A stretch of 64,000 nt of DNA from a virus, in IMG/VR virus record IMGVR_UViG_3300023278_002893, positions 62,001 to 126,000 of that record. The stretch is one strand, 5' to 3'. This document shows, one piece after another, positions 42,302 through 50,684 of the stretch (its first letter is position 1; each line of letters begins with the position of its first letter). The notes under the pieces are model-generated. The model made no database searches. It was not told the DNA's origin and saw only the letters and a program-made list of their open reading frames with translations. Position numbers and translations under genes: made by a program.

Positions 42302-43080
42302 TTGCTAAATAGCTGACGCAGCTTCTCCTTTTCTTCATCTGCGATACCCGACACGTCAGGGTAATTAATTTGAACCACTACCATTACATCTCCCCGAGGG
42401 CCTCCATTGAATCCCGCCCCTCCCTGGCCTGCCAATCGCATAGTATTTCCATGTTTTACTCCGGACGGAACTACCAAATTAAGTATCTTCTGCTCAGGGA
42501 CAACACCCTTTCCATTACAGGGGGTACAGGGAGTCTTTATTGATTGTCCTTGCGCCTCACATTTATCACAGCCCTGCTGGATGAACATACTGCCATGCTG
42601 CTGTTGAATAAACCCACCGCCCTTACACTGATCGCACATCTCAAACTCTGTCCCACCCCTACCAGAACAGGCAGAACACCCAGAAGTTAGATTATAATCC
42701 AATGACATCTCTGCGCCGAACAGCGCGTCAAACACGGTAATCTCCAAAGGAATCTGAATACTCTGACCCTTCATGGGTGGGTTCTTTTGGGGAGGGCCGA
42801 ATGGAGAACGTCCTCCAAAGAACATACCAAAAGGATCACCTGTAGTTCTGAAACCTCCAGAAGAACCATTAGGAGAGCCGGTCATGTCATAAGACTGTCT
42901 CTTCTCAGGATCAGACAGCACCGAGTAGGCTTCGGAGATCTCTTTGAACTTCTCCTCCGCCCCCTCGGCGCTGTTCTTATCGGGGTGCCACTCCTGGGCC
43001 AATGTACGATATGCTTTTTTCAAAGCATCGGGCGCAACGTCCCTGGAAACCCCAAGTGTGTTATAATAATCCTTAACCAT
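42298..43080 (-). CDS. dnaJ: DnaJ-type co-chaperone, shortened
   Basis: Start at ATG 43080 (MVKDYYNTLGVSRD), as the J domain begins there; HPD is at 32-34. A Gly/Phe linker (GGFRTTGDPFGMFFGGRSPF) follows, then the zinc domain with CSACSGRG, CDQCKGGG, CDKCEAQG and CTPCNGKG, and a short C-domain (LRLAGQGGAGFNGGPRGDVM). At 260 residues it lacks the second C-terminal domain of full DnaJ (about 376). No DnaK is in the window, so it should use host DnaK, perhaps to load or remodel the replisome. Confidence 0.9.
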   Translation of the reverse strand: MVKDYYNTLGVSRDVAPDALKKAYRTLAQEWHPDKNSAEGAEEKFKEISEAYSVLSDPEKRQSYDMTGSPNGSSGGFRTTGDPFGMFFGGRSPFGPPQKNPPMKGQSIQIPLEITVFDALFGAEMSLDYNLTSGCSACSGRGGTEFEMCDQCKGGGFIQQQHGSMFIQQGCDKCEAQGQSIKTPCTPCNGKGVVPEQKILNLVVPSGVKHGNTMRLAGQGGAGFNGGPRGDVMVVVQINYPDVSGIADEEKEKLRQLFSK

Positions 43081-43225
43081 TGGGCGTTCCGGCAGCTTCA
43101 ATGTGTACAACTACGGTGTTACCACAAGCCCCACAATTGTAGACAATCTGCTCACCTTCACGGCCGACTGACCACTTACTAGAACTGTCGCAATAGATAC
43201 AAATCGGATAATCTGCCTGTCCCAT
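43073..43225 (-). CDS. Small zinc-ribbon protein, 50 residues
   Basis: ATG 43225 has AGGAG upstream and the frame ends at TAA 43073, overlapping the DnaJ start by eight bases. CIYC (residues 9-12) and CGAC (31-34) make a four-cysteine zinc ribbon. It would be missed by length cut-offs. Function unknown. Confidence 0.8.
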   Translation of the reverse strand: MGQADYPICIYCDSSSKWSVGREGEQIVYNCGACGNTVVVHIEAAGTPNG

Positions 43226-43227
43226 AA

Positions 43228-43557
43228 TTATTCTCCTGCGGATTTGATGATCTCACCGTGAACGATAACTTTATCGTCATTATGTTCTAGTCCGGCGATG
43301 CTGAAACACTCATCATCTTTCAATGACGGATACTGCGAGGTAGCGAAAAGAACCCTATTCAACTCGTACATCAGAAATACATTGTCTTCATAAATTGAAA
43401 ACTCATCAGGTCCTGGAACCTCAGACGTCGGCGCGCCTGGAAGCTCGCTGATCTTACCTCTCAGAGGTACCTCAATCTCATGTCTTCCTCCCAACTCCCA
43501 ATCATAATCCTTAGCTGGGAGCAGAACGGGACCAGAAACTCCTTTTACATTACCCAT
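43228..43557 (-). CDS. Hypothetical protein, 109 residues
   Basis: The product (MGNVKGVSGPVLLPAKDYDW) is acidic with a proline-rich centre. No motif is recognised. Tight packing between SSB and the zinc ribbon suggests an accessory replication gene. Confidence 0.65.
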   Translation of the reverse strand: MGNVKGVSGPVLLPAKDYDWELGGRHEIEVPLRGKISELPGAPTSEVPGPDEFSIYEDNVFLMYELNRVLFATSQYPSLKDDECFSIAGLEHNDDKVIVHGEIIKSAGE

Positions 43558-43558
43558 A

Positions 43559-44203
43559 CTATGCTCCTACTTCACCGGCGGTGAAATTGGTAACAACCGC
43601 ATCAGTAAAGAAACGCGTCTGTCCGTCCGGCGCGTTCCACTTTCGCTCCTGAACATGGCCGGAAACCTTAACAGCCCCCTGCTCACCTATCTGATCCAAC
43701 TGCTCAGCAAGCTCATCCCATGCAGTAATTCTAACATAGGAATGTCGTAGTGTTTCTGGATCATCGGCGCGGTAATAGGGCACCTTAACCTTAGCGTGAA
43801 ATAGAGAAGTATCCTTACTCGGACCAACCTTCTTCAGCTCAGGCCACTGCAAAGTACCTTCCAAAACAAAGAGGTTTACTCCTTCGTTGGAATTTTCCAC
43901 GACCTCAGCAGAATCCACTACGAGATCCGTAACATTTCGCTTCTTGCCCTCATGAACATAACTTCGCTCATTGATTCGGGTGTTTGCCTTGATAATAGTA
44001 CCCTCAGGCAAACTTCCCAACCACTCTGCCCAATCTTCCCACGCAGTGATGCGAAGAACAGACTCCCGGGCATCGCCGGAACGCTGATCGGTAGTGGGGA
44101 TACCAATCTTACACTTAAACAGAGACTTCCCACCACTGGTTTGTTTAAGTTCGGGCCACTTAATTGCCCCTTGAATTACTGCACTGTTTGTTCCTACTGT
44201 CAT
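43559..44203 (-). CDS. ssb: Single-stranded DNA-binding protein with tandem OB folds
   Basis: I start at ATG 44203 (MTVGTNSAVIQGAIKWPELK), with GGAGG five bases before; the longer frame runs into the primase gene. The 214-residue protein is a direct internal duplication: IQGAIKWPELK...LRITAWEDWAEWL in the first half and LEGTLQWPELK...VRITAWDELAEQL in the second. Each half has an SSB-like OB pattern. No acidic C-terminal tail (DIPF-like) is present, so partner binding differs from bacterial SSB. Confidence 0.8.
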   Translation of the reverse strand: MTVGTNSAVIQGAIKWPELKQTSGGKSLFKCKIGIPTTDQRSGDARESVLRITAWEDWAEWLGSLPEGTIIKANTRINERSYVHEGKKRNVTDLVVDSAEVVENSNEGVNLFVLEGTLQWPELKKVGPSKDTSLFHAKVKVPYYRADDPETLRHSYVRITAWDELAEQLDQIGEQGAVKVSGHVQERKWNAPDGQTRFFTDAVVTNFTAGEVGA

Positions 44204-44204
44204 T

Positions 44205-45215
44205 TTATCCTCCAAGATGTTCTCTGACATCGTTATAAGTAAAGTCCTTAGGATCTTTACCATCTGGTAAGCCAACAACTATCGTGCTGACAAAAGGTTC
44301 GAGCATTTTATTCACACGCTTCGCACCTTCTCTTCCTGCCTTATCTGCGTCCAACATGATGGTCACATTTTCCGCATACTTAGAGAGAAGACCTCTCTGT
44401 ATTGGTGTAATGTCTATTCCCATAGCAGCAACAACATTATACACGCCCTGCATTGCCAATCCCCAAACATCTACAAATCCTTCTACCAATATTAAAGTTC
44501 TATCCTCGCCTTGTAGAACATCACCGACATACCATTTGGCAACATCCAGATTATATAAAGTAGTTCCTTTGTTTATGTTCTTCATCAGAAGATATTTGGG
44601 ATCTTCGTTGGAATCTGTTCTACGACCACTAATGGTAAGTAGATCGCCATTTTCGTCCCGAATAGGTATAGTTTCTCTGTGAATTCCCTTACCATCAGTA
44701 TAACCTCCTATCTCATAGAAGTCTAGGAGTTCTGCAGGGAAACCACGATCTTCAAAATAACTGGAACGATTTGATTTCAAATCTTCTAAGACCAACTCTG
44801 GAAAAAACCGGGTAGTTGAGGAGACGGGGGTACTTGCTTTGATTTCCCTTTGTACCTCCCGCTGTTGTTTCATTTCTAAATACTTGTCAGACAGAGTTTC
44901 TTGATTGTTTAGATCAATACCGGCTATATCCGCTAAGAACCTAACAGCATCGACAAAAGTTACTCCCGATGCCTTCATCACCAACCCCACTAAATCCCTG
45001 TCACCCTCCCCCTCACAATGTCGGGTGTAACAGCACCACGTTCTGGTCTCTAAATTGAACCGGAAACCTGTGATGTTATCTCCTCCGTGAATTTTACACG
45101 GGCCTCGGAGTTCCCGACCACTCCGCTTGACTATATTAAAACCAAGGTGGTTAAGAACACTCTCAGGATCAACCGAGAGCTTAACATTAACAATAGTTTC
45201 AGGCTGGATCTTCAC
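44205..45215 (-). CDS. dnaG: DnaG-type primase
   Basis: Residues 40-67 hold the zinc site (GPCKIH and WCCYTRHC), then the RNA polymerase core, and the Toprim domain with LVEGFVDVW (E245) and MLDADKAG (D289, D291). There is no C-terminal helicase-binding domain, so 336 residues is shorter than bacterial DnaG. It makes RNA primers and should act with the DnaB homologue at 45626. Confidence 0.92.
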   Translation of the reverse strand: MKIQPETIVNVKLSVDPESVLNHLGFNIVKRSGRELRGPCKIHGGDNITGFRFNLETRTWCCYTRHCEGEGDRDLVGLVMKASGVTFVDAVRFLADIAGIDLNNQETLSDKYLEMKQQREVQREIKASTPVSSTTRFFPELVLEDLKSNRSSYFEDRGFPAELLDFYEIGGYTDGKGIHRETIPIRDENGDLLTISGRRTDSNEDPKYLLMKNINKGTTLYNLDVAKWYVGDVLQGEDRTLILVEGFVDVWGLAMQGVYNVVAAMGIDITPIQRGLLSKYAENVTIMLDADKAGREGAKRVNKMLEPFVSTIVVGLPDGKDPKDFTYNDVREHLGG

Positions 45216-45636
45216 TTGATGCTCTCACAATCTGTTCAAAAACTACCCTAACATTGGTTCTAAGTGACTCATCACTGATATTAGGCACGCCGCGGACACC
45301 CGCGTCTCGGTACCTCTTAAGTTCTATGGACAAGAACTCAAAAACATCATCCTCCACCTCTTCGAAGCTGGTGTTAGTAGAATCTGCTAAAGTGTCTCTA
45401 AAAAAGTCAGCAAGTCGGGCAGATACTTTCAACGCATCTGCGGTATCGAACTCACTCGGATCGTCCTCAACCTTGGATGCTGCCATATTAAGAAGAGTAG
45501 ATAGCGGTATGGATTTTAAGATACGATCTACCCACATCTTAACTTTGGGATTCTTAAAGTAAAAGAAAAAAAGTAATCCAAGTCCCGCTGTCGCTGCTAC
45601 CGTACCCACCAGATCTAGAATTTCTCTAATATCCAT
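45199..45636 (-). CDS. Membrane-anchored protein between primase and helicase
   Basis: Start at ATG 45636 (MDIREILDLVGTVAATAGLG) behind GGAGG. One membrane helix (about residues 5-27) is followed by a charged soluble domain (ADALKVSARLADFFRDTLAD). It overlaps both neighbours, so it is co-translated with replication genes. A tether of the replisome to the membrane is possible but unproven. Confidence 0.65.
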   Translation of the reverse strand: MDIREILDLVGTVAATAGLGLLFFFYFKNPKVKMWVDRILKSIPLSTLLNMAASKVEDDPSEFDTADALKVSARLADFFRDTLADSTNTSFEEVEDDVFEFLSIELKRYRDAGVRGVPNISDESLRTNVRVVFEQIVRASSEDPA

Positions 45637-47068
45637 TTCCATCCTCCTCCCCGTCCCCACCACTAGACATCAAGTCTCTGAGCTGGACACGAGATTCCTG
45701 CATAGTCAATATTTTTTTGCGGAAATTCATATCAATTCCGCTGAAATTAGTTCCACCTGCACGGGTATCCAGGATCTGAAGACGATGCGTTCCCATACCA
45801 AGTGCATTATCTCTACCGTACTCCTCCTCCAACTTCTTCATTTCCTCGTGTGTCTTAGGAGCCAATCCTAAGAGGGTGTTTGCATACCTGAGGATACGAT
45901 CTGAATCTGCGAAGTCAGTCGCAGTGACGCGTCCCTTGTTGGCCCCCTCCCTGCCAATCTGGGCTGCAGTCAAAACTGGTATCTCCAATTGCCCTGCTAG
46001 ATTCTTGAGCGCCACACACAAATAACCAAGGGCCTGATATTCTTTCACCTTTCCCATCTGCTGGAGATCCGCATCTGGGAGTTTAATGTAATCAAAGATT
46101 ATACAGCCAATACCGTGCTGATGCTTATATTTTCGTGTGAGAGCACTCACCCCCTCAGCTGTGAAGTCGGGGTAGTACTTGTGTAATATCTTGCCTCTCT
46201 GAGCAATGTCGAGCGCCTCATCCACCGCCTTGTCCCATTCGGGGTTAGATGTATAAGTTCCGTTCTTGATCTCCTTCTCATAAACACTAGACAAAATAGA
46301 CAACAAACGAAATTGCTGCTCTTTGGTGCTCATCTCAGTATCCAAATACAGGACTGGGATGTTCTCCACATATGCCAAATGCTGAGCGATATTCATAAGA
46401 GTGGCTGACTTTCCCGCCTTCGGGCGGGCTCCCAGAACCGTCAGAGTCCCGGGCTCCAGGCCGTTGATGGCGGTATCGAGGAGTTCGAATCCGGTGGATA
46501 GTCCTCTAACGCTGGTAGGATCTGACTTCGCCTCCTCAACAAGCTCGGCCAGTCCCTCTGATATATTTACCGCATCGGTTCCTTTATTACTCTCAACCGA
46601 GATCTGGAGGAACTGCTCCTGGGCATGACCTACTATATCCTCGGCAGCCAGGGAATCTCCTGTAAGGACCCGGTTCTGATCGGTCATCTCGTGGATCTCT
46701 GCGGACGCTTTTATGATCTTGAATTTAGTGCTGGCATCCAAAACTCTCTTAATGTAGAACTCTATATTGTTAGGCTCCACTCTCTTATCGAAGAGGGCAT
46801 TAACGTAATCATATCCGTAGATCTTCTCCTCAAGGCCCATGGTGCCCGCCTGAGTTAGAATAGCGGCAGCATCTAAGGTAGCAAGATCCTCCCGCATCAG
46901 ACCTTTTATGATAGTCCAAAGAGCACGATTGTGGGAAGTTAGAAAATCACCATCACTTAGTTTAGCCTCGACTTCGAAATAATTTGTAGGATCTTTGAGA
47001 ACACACGCTATAATCGTCGCCTCATTACCGGCATGTGAGAACTTAACTTTAGTTTGTTCCAAATCCAT
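45626..47068 (-). CDS. dnaB: Replicative DNA helicase, DnaB family
   Basis: The 480-residue protein has the N-terminal DnaB scaffold (NEATIIACVL, LWTIIKGLM), a linker with RGLSTGFELLDTAINGLEPG, Walker A GARPKAGKS (213-221), catalytic Glu in LDTEMST (245), Walker B IIFDYIK (D326) and AAQIGREG. As a hexamer it unwinds the fork. It adjoins primase. Confidence 0.95.
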   Translation of the reverse strand: MDLEQTKVKFSHAGNEATIIACVLKDPTNYFEVEAKLSDGDFLTSHNRALWTIIKGLMREDLATLDAAAILTQAGTMGLEEKIYGYDYVNALFDKRVEPNNIEFYIKRVLDASTKFKIIKASAEIHEMTDQNRVLTGDSLAAEDIVGHAQEQFLQISVESNKGTDAVNISEGLAELVEEAKSDPTSVRGLSTGFELLDTAINGLEPGTLTVLGARPKAGKSATLMNIAQHLAYVENIPVLYLDTEMSTKEQQFRLLSILSSVYEKEIKNGTYTSNPEWDKAVDEALDIAQRGKILHKYYPDFTAEGVSALTRKYKHQHGIGCIIFDYIKLPDADLQQMGKVKEYQALGYLCVALKNLAGQLEIPVLTAAQIGREGANKGRVTATDFADSDRILRYANTLLGLAPKTHEEMKKLEEEYGRDNALGMGTHRLQILDTRAGGTNFSGIDMNFRKKILTMQESRVQLRDLMSSGGDGEEDGNGY

Positions 47069-47553
47069 TAAGAGCGTTCCCTAGAAACAATAGTGCGTTC
47101 ATCCCGGCGTCTATTATTTTCAGCCTTGATCGCATTCATAAGTTCGATAATGGGCTTATCCACACCATCGAGGAGATCCCTTTCCGCAGTGGCTATAGTA
47201 AGTTCTAACTCCAGTGCGCTCAATTCCCCAGAAGAAGCAATCGCATTGGCTTCTCTCTCTTTAAGAGTACCACCGGGTATGTTACCTGATTGGATAAGGG
47301 ATTTGACTCTTCGATCCAACACCTTCTTCTTTGTACTCGACTCAACCCTCGCAACATTGGATCTATACTGAAGAGTAATAAGGTACTGCCCCAACATGAC
47401 TACATACTGGGACAAAACCTGGGAGGAGTATGCCTCCATGTCCCGCGCGTTGAAGTTAAACACCTCTTCGATCTGAGAAGGAGGTGCGGCGGCATGAAGG
47501 GACAAATCATTCGACACCTGCTTCAATCTGTCTCTGACCGACTCATCCATCAT
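47068..47553 (-). CDS. Hypothetical helical protein, 161 residues
   Basis: ATG 47553 has GAGG upstream. The product is entirely helical and charged (LEELELTIATAERDLLDGVD-like stretches; C-terminal IKAENNRRRDERTI). It sits just before the helicase gene, so it could be a helicase loader or accessory factor, but no P-loop is present. Confidence 0.6.
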   Translation of the reverse strand: MMDESVRDRLKQVSNDLSLHAAAPPSQIEEVFNFNARDMEAYSSQVLSQYVVMLGQYLITLQYRSNVARVESSTKKKVLDRRVKSLIQSGNIPGGTLKEREANAIASSGELSALELELTIATAERDLLDGVDKPIIELMNAIKAENNRRRDERTIVSRERS

Positions 47554-47893
47554 TCTGCGCCTCTTCTATTTTGATTAGAATATCTTCTGTAGTGATCGGA
47601 ATTTCGTCAAAGTTTATACGAAGAAGAGTATTGTCATGTAAATCACACCACTCCTTCTTCATCTTATCTCGTTTCTTCTGACCTTTAAAAGCCATAGCGT
47701 CTTTGTGAAAATGTTTATTGAACGAAGTGTGTTGTTGTCCCTGCACTTCCACATAGAGATTGAGTGTGGGTAGATAGAAATCAAAAAACAACCGCTGTCC
47801 TTGGAACTCCACGTACTCCTCGTGCTTGATGAGGAGATTAGGCAGCGCTTTTTGAAGACTTTCTAGTACGCTTTTTGCTAGATGGCTTGTCAT
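47543..47893 (-). CDS. Restriction-endonuclease-like protein (Vsr/DUF559 type)
   Basis: FFDFYLPTLNLYVEVQGQQH shows a D...E-x-Q core as in PD-(D/E)XK proteins of the DUF559/very-short-patch group, then KDAMAFKGQKKRDKMKKEWC (helix) and LLRINFDEIPITTED. 116 residues is right for the minimal fold. It could be a mobile nuclease or mismatch nicking enzyme. Its start overlaps RecA by 56 bases. Confidence 0.7.
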   Translation of the reverse strand: MTSHLAKSVLESLQKALPNLLIKHEEYVEFQGQRLFFDFYLPTLNLYVEVQGQQHTSFNKHFHKDAMAFKGQKKRDKMKKEWCDLHDNTLLRINFDEIPITTEDILIKIEEAQNDG

Positions 47894-48950
47894 CTACTTG
47901 CTCCCCCACAATCTCTTTTTCTGGCTCGTCAGGAACATCAACTACCCCACCTGTAATTATAAGACGTAATTGCGCTTCCAGGGAAATTTTCAGAGAAATA
48001 TCTTTCTGTAGTTCCAATTTAGCTCTATCTTTACCCTGCCACTTATGCTCTCCATAAGTTAGCCACGAACCGCCCTTCTCAATAAGACCCATATCCACAC
48101 CCATCTCTATCAACTCGCCATCAGTATCATAGCCCATACCGTAGATCAAATCTACTTCGGCTGTTCGCCAAGGGGCTGCTCTTTTATTCTTCACCACCTT
48201 GAAGGTGGTTCGGTGACCATACACCTCACCTGTACCCGCATCCAGAAGCTTGCTGGCCTTAGACTGCCCTCCTCTAACATCTATCCTGTAAGCGGCATAG
48301 AAGGGAAGGGCCCTACCTCCGGTAGTGGTTTCTGGATTACCATAGGTTCCGATCTTATTTCGGATTTGATTGATGAAAATTAAGAGCGTGTTAGTTCTCT
48401 TGACTATAGGTAAGATCTTCTGAATTCCAGCACTTAGGAGACGGGCATGTTGTCCTATAGACTGCTGGTCAAAATCGGCTTCCATACGTGCTTCCGGAAC
48501 CAGGGCAGCAACGCTATCTATCATAACAATAGCAAACTCGCCTGTCTCCATGAGCTTCTGGGCTATACTTAAATTGGCTTCCCCGGTAGGCGCACCGTCT
48601 ACAACCATGACTTGGTTTTCCGGAAGGCCGAGTCTTACCAGAAGTTCGGTATCTAAAGAATTCTCGGCATCTATGATGGCGCATTTATGACCACGGGCAC
48701 AGGCCTGCAACATGGTGGCGTAACCGAGAAAACTCTTCCCCACACCTTCTGGTCCGAAGATCTCAAGAAGAAGTCCCCGTTCAAAACCACCGCGACCTAC
48801 GGCGTTATCCAAACCCAAACATCCGGTAGAAAGATACTCACGTTCCTCCTTCGCAGCTTCTCCCAGCCACTTAATTACATGGCCGTATTCCTTTTCAATC
48901 GCTTTAGTGGTGACGTTAATTACCTGATTATTATCAGTCGGTGTTATCAT
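47838..48950 (-). CDS. recA: RecA recombinase
   Basis: The 370-residue protein has Walker A GPEGVGKS (66-73), catalytic Glu in IIDAENSLD (E96), Walker B IVMIDSVAAL (D145), then IFINQIRNKIGTYGNPETTTGGRALPF-like L2 loop region, all as in bacterial RecA. Core and C-terminal length match bacterial RecA; the tail is basic rather than acidic. It should form filaments for strand exchange. Bacterial-type RecA is less common in phages than UvsX. Confidence 0.95.
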   Translation of the reverse strand: MITPTDNNQVINVTTKAIEKEYGHVIKWLGEAAKEEREYLSTGCLGLDNAVGRGGFERGLLLEIFGPEGVGKSFLGYATMLQACARGHKCAIIDAENSLDTELLVRLGLPENQVMVVDGAPTGEANLSIAQKLMETGEFAIVMIDSVAALVPEARMEADFDQQSIGQHARLLSAGIQKILPIVKRTNTLLIFINQIRNKIGTYGNPETTTGGRALPFYAAYRIDVRGGQSKASKLLDAGTGEVYGHRTTFKVVKNKRAAPWRTAEVDLIYGMGYDTDGELIEMGVDMGLIEKGGSWLTYGEHKWQGKDRAKLELQKDISLKISLEAQLRLIITGGVVDVPDEPEKEIVGEQVDDKPSSKKRTRKSSKSAA

Positions 48951-49476
48951 TTAGTTTCTCCAAAATCTTCTTTCTTTTCTTTGCCGCATTCTCGAAATCC
49001 TCCTGGGAATTTTCACGATCCAAGACTTCGTTTATCTTCTCAATGTACTCATTAGTTTTTAACTCCTCCACCTCACTCACATCACCATTGACGAAATTAC
49101 AAACTCTATCCATGATAGAACGGGAGGTTAGAATAGTCAAATGATTTATCGGCTCGCGAAGTTTCAAAAACTCCTCATACTTAAACAAAGCATCTACCAA
49201 CTCGGCTGACTCTCTAACAGCATTTTTCCTGCTGAGCCCTAACTTCTGACGTGAACGAACTAAATCGGCCGCGTATAGGTTATCCTTACCCCAGTCTATA
49301 GATGCGGGGAATTTACGATCTTCATTGTAGTAGAACCGGCGAGCATAGAAATACTCTACCAACCTCTTAACACTGGTTACCGACTCAGTGCTAGGAAATT
49401 TTACCTTAATGACTCGATAACCCCGATCTTGAAGAGACTTGACGGCATCTTCCTCATCAAAGTATAATCCAGACAC
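48934..49476 (-). CDS. Hypothetical protein, 180 residues
   Basis: GTG 49476 (MSGLYFDEEDAVKSLQDRGY) with AAGG before it overlaps the clamp stop as TAGTG. The middle holds SRQKLGLSRKNAVRESAELV and the C-terminus is a lysine-rich helix. Position between clamp and RecA suggests a recombination or replication factor. No family is recognised. Confidence 0.65.
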   Translation of the reverse strand: MSGLYFDEEDAVKSLQDRGYRVIKVKFPSTESVTSVKRLVEYFYARRFYYNEDRKFPASIDWGKDNLYAADLVRSRQKLGLSRKNAVRESAELVDALFKYEEFLKLREPINHLTILTSRSIMDRVCNFVNGDVSEVEELKTNEYIEKINEVLDRENSQEDFENAAKKRKKILEKLNDNTD

Positions 49477-50633
49477 TAATCAACCTTTTTAAGGGTACAA
49501 ACAAAAGCCTTGAAAGCGTCATCCTCAGGCTCTTTCAACAGAACACCACGAGCATCCGAAGTAAAGTAAAACTCAAACTCCGCACCCCTCAACTGGCGCA
49601 AGGAATTCTGAAGCAACATGGAATCGAAGTGTAGTATGAAATCAGCAGGAGTGGAAACCTCAAGATCGGAACTCTCCGCCTCACCCGTCACGCTGGAAGT
49701 TGAGAGGCTGGCGGTTCCTTTCTCGGCAGCATCCACTACCAGGCGATGACTCTTAGCATCCACAGATGGCTGCATTCCCTGGAGAACAGACATAAATGCT
49801 TCTCGGGGGAAAGTTGCCAGTTCTAAACCGGAAGTAACCATATAGTCAGTATAGTCTGGAAACTTAGTACTAATTAAAGTACCCACCAAAGTAGTACCAC
49901 CGCTCTTCAAGAAAAACTGGTCATCCTCAACATACATATTCACAACATCGAATGAAGGATTGACCAATTTAGATGCGACGGTTGCAAACTTAAGCCCCAA
50001 AATGAAAGAGCCGCGAAGGCCATTGACCTCCGCGTCTCGTCTAAACTCTGCAATTTGAATGCCGTCTGTTGCGGCGAAGACAACTTCATCCTCGGTGAGG
50101 GTGAGTTGGATACAATTAAAGTGCAATTTGGAAACATCTTTGGATGCGGCATGTCCTACCTTGGACAGGCCGTCCATGAACTGAAAGGCTGGAAACTCAG
50201 TGGCCAAAGAATCATTGAACTCGGGGGCCTCAATGAAGAAACCAGAATTCAGCAGTGGGAAGTTCCGCACATGCTTTAGAGTATGCTCTTCAGACACACG
50301 ATTACCACCAGAAACCTTGAGAGTACTCTTGGAAGTGGTCGCGAGAATAACATTATTTGGTTCGTTATCAAAACCAAAGTCCTCAAAGGTAGCAGTAACG
50401 GAGGTCGCTACCGCACCTGCCTTAACTAGGGCCTCCCCCTCTTCCTTAACAATTGCGGGTACTTGTACCCTAACACCTAAATTATCGTCAGAGGAAGTAA
50501 AAACCGCAGTGGATCCTTCTGCGCGAACAAGGACACCGGTCTTCTCCTCTGCGACGGCAGAACTAGCGGGTGCAATTTCGTTGCACGTGTTCAGCGCCCG
50601 CTTTAAATCTTGCGCAGCAATCTCAATCTTCAT
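49476..50633 (-). CDS. dnaN: DNA sliding clamp (DnaN/beta-like)
   Basis: The 385-residue protein begins MKIEIAAQDLKRALNTCNEI and has the three-repeat clamp layout: EKTGVLVRAEG-TAVFTSSDD in domain I, HFNCIQLTLTEDEVVFAATDG in domain II and DFILHFDSMLLQNSLRQLRG with VLLKEPE in domain III. Beta clamps hold polymerase on DNA. No clamp loader gene is seen in the window, so it may use the host's. It is first in its operon behind the promoter at 50685-50713. Confidence 0.8.
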   Translation of the reverse strand: MKIEIAAQDLKRALNTCNEIAPASSAVAEEKTGVLVRAEGSTAVFTSSDDNLGVRVQVPAIVKEEGEALVKAGAVATSVTATFEDFGFDNEPNNVILATTSKSTLKVSGGNRVSEEHTLKHVRNFPLLNSGFFIEAPEFNDSLATEFPAFQFMDGLSKVGHAASKDVSKLHFNCIQLTLTEDEVVFAATDGIQIAEFRRDAEVNGLRGSFILGLKFATVASKLVNPSFDVVNMYVEDDQFFLKSGGTTLVGTLISTKFPDYTDYMVTSGLELATFPREAFMSVLQGMQPSVDAKSHRLVVDAAEKGTASLSTSSVTGEAESSDLEVSTPADFILHFDSMLLQNSLRQLRGAEFEFYFTSDARGVLLKEPEDDAFKAFVCTLKKVD

Positions 50634-50656
50634 ATGTACCTCTCCATAAGTATTAA

Positions 50657-50673
50657 GACAGGAGTCTCCTGTC
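50657..50673 (-). promoter_or_regulatory. Perfect 17-base palindrome at the start of the clamp transcript
   Basis: GACAGGAG-A-CTCCTGTC is a perfect inverted repeat (8+1+8). It lies about 12 bases after the -10 of the adjacent promoter, so at about +6 to +22 of the transcript. It could be a repressor site or a 5' hairpin protecting or regulating the clamp message. The adjoining SD (GGAGAGG) lies outside it. Confidence 0.75.
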
Positions 50674-50684
50674 GCTACAAATCA

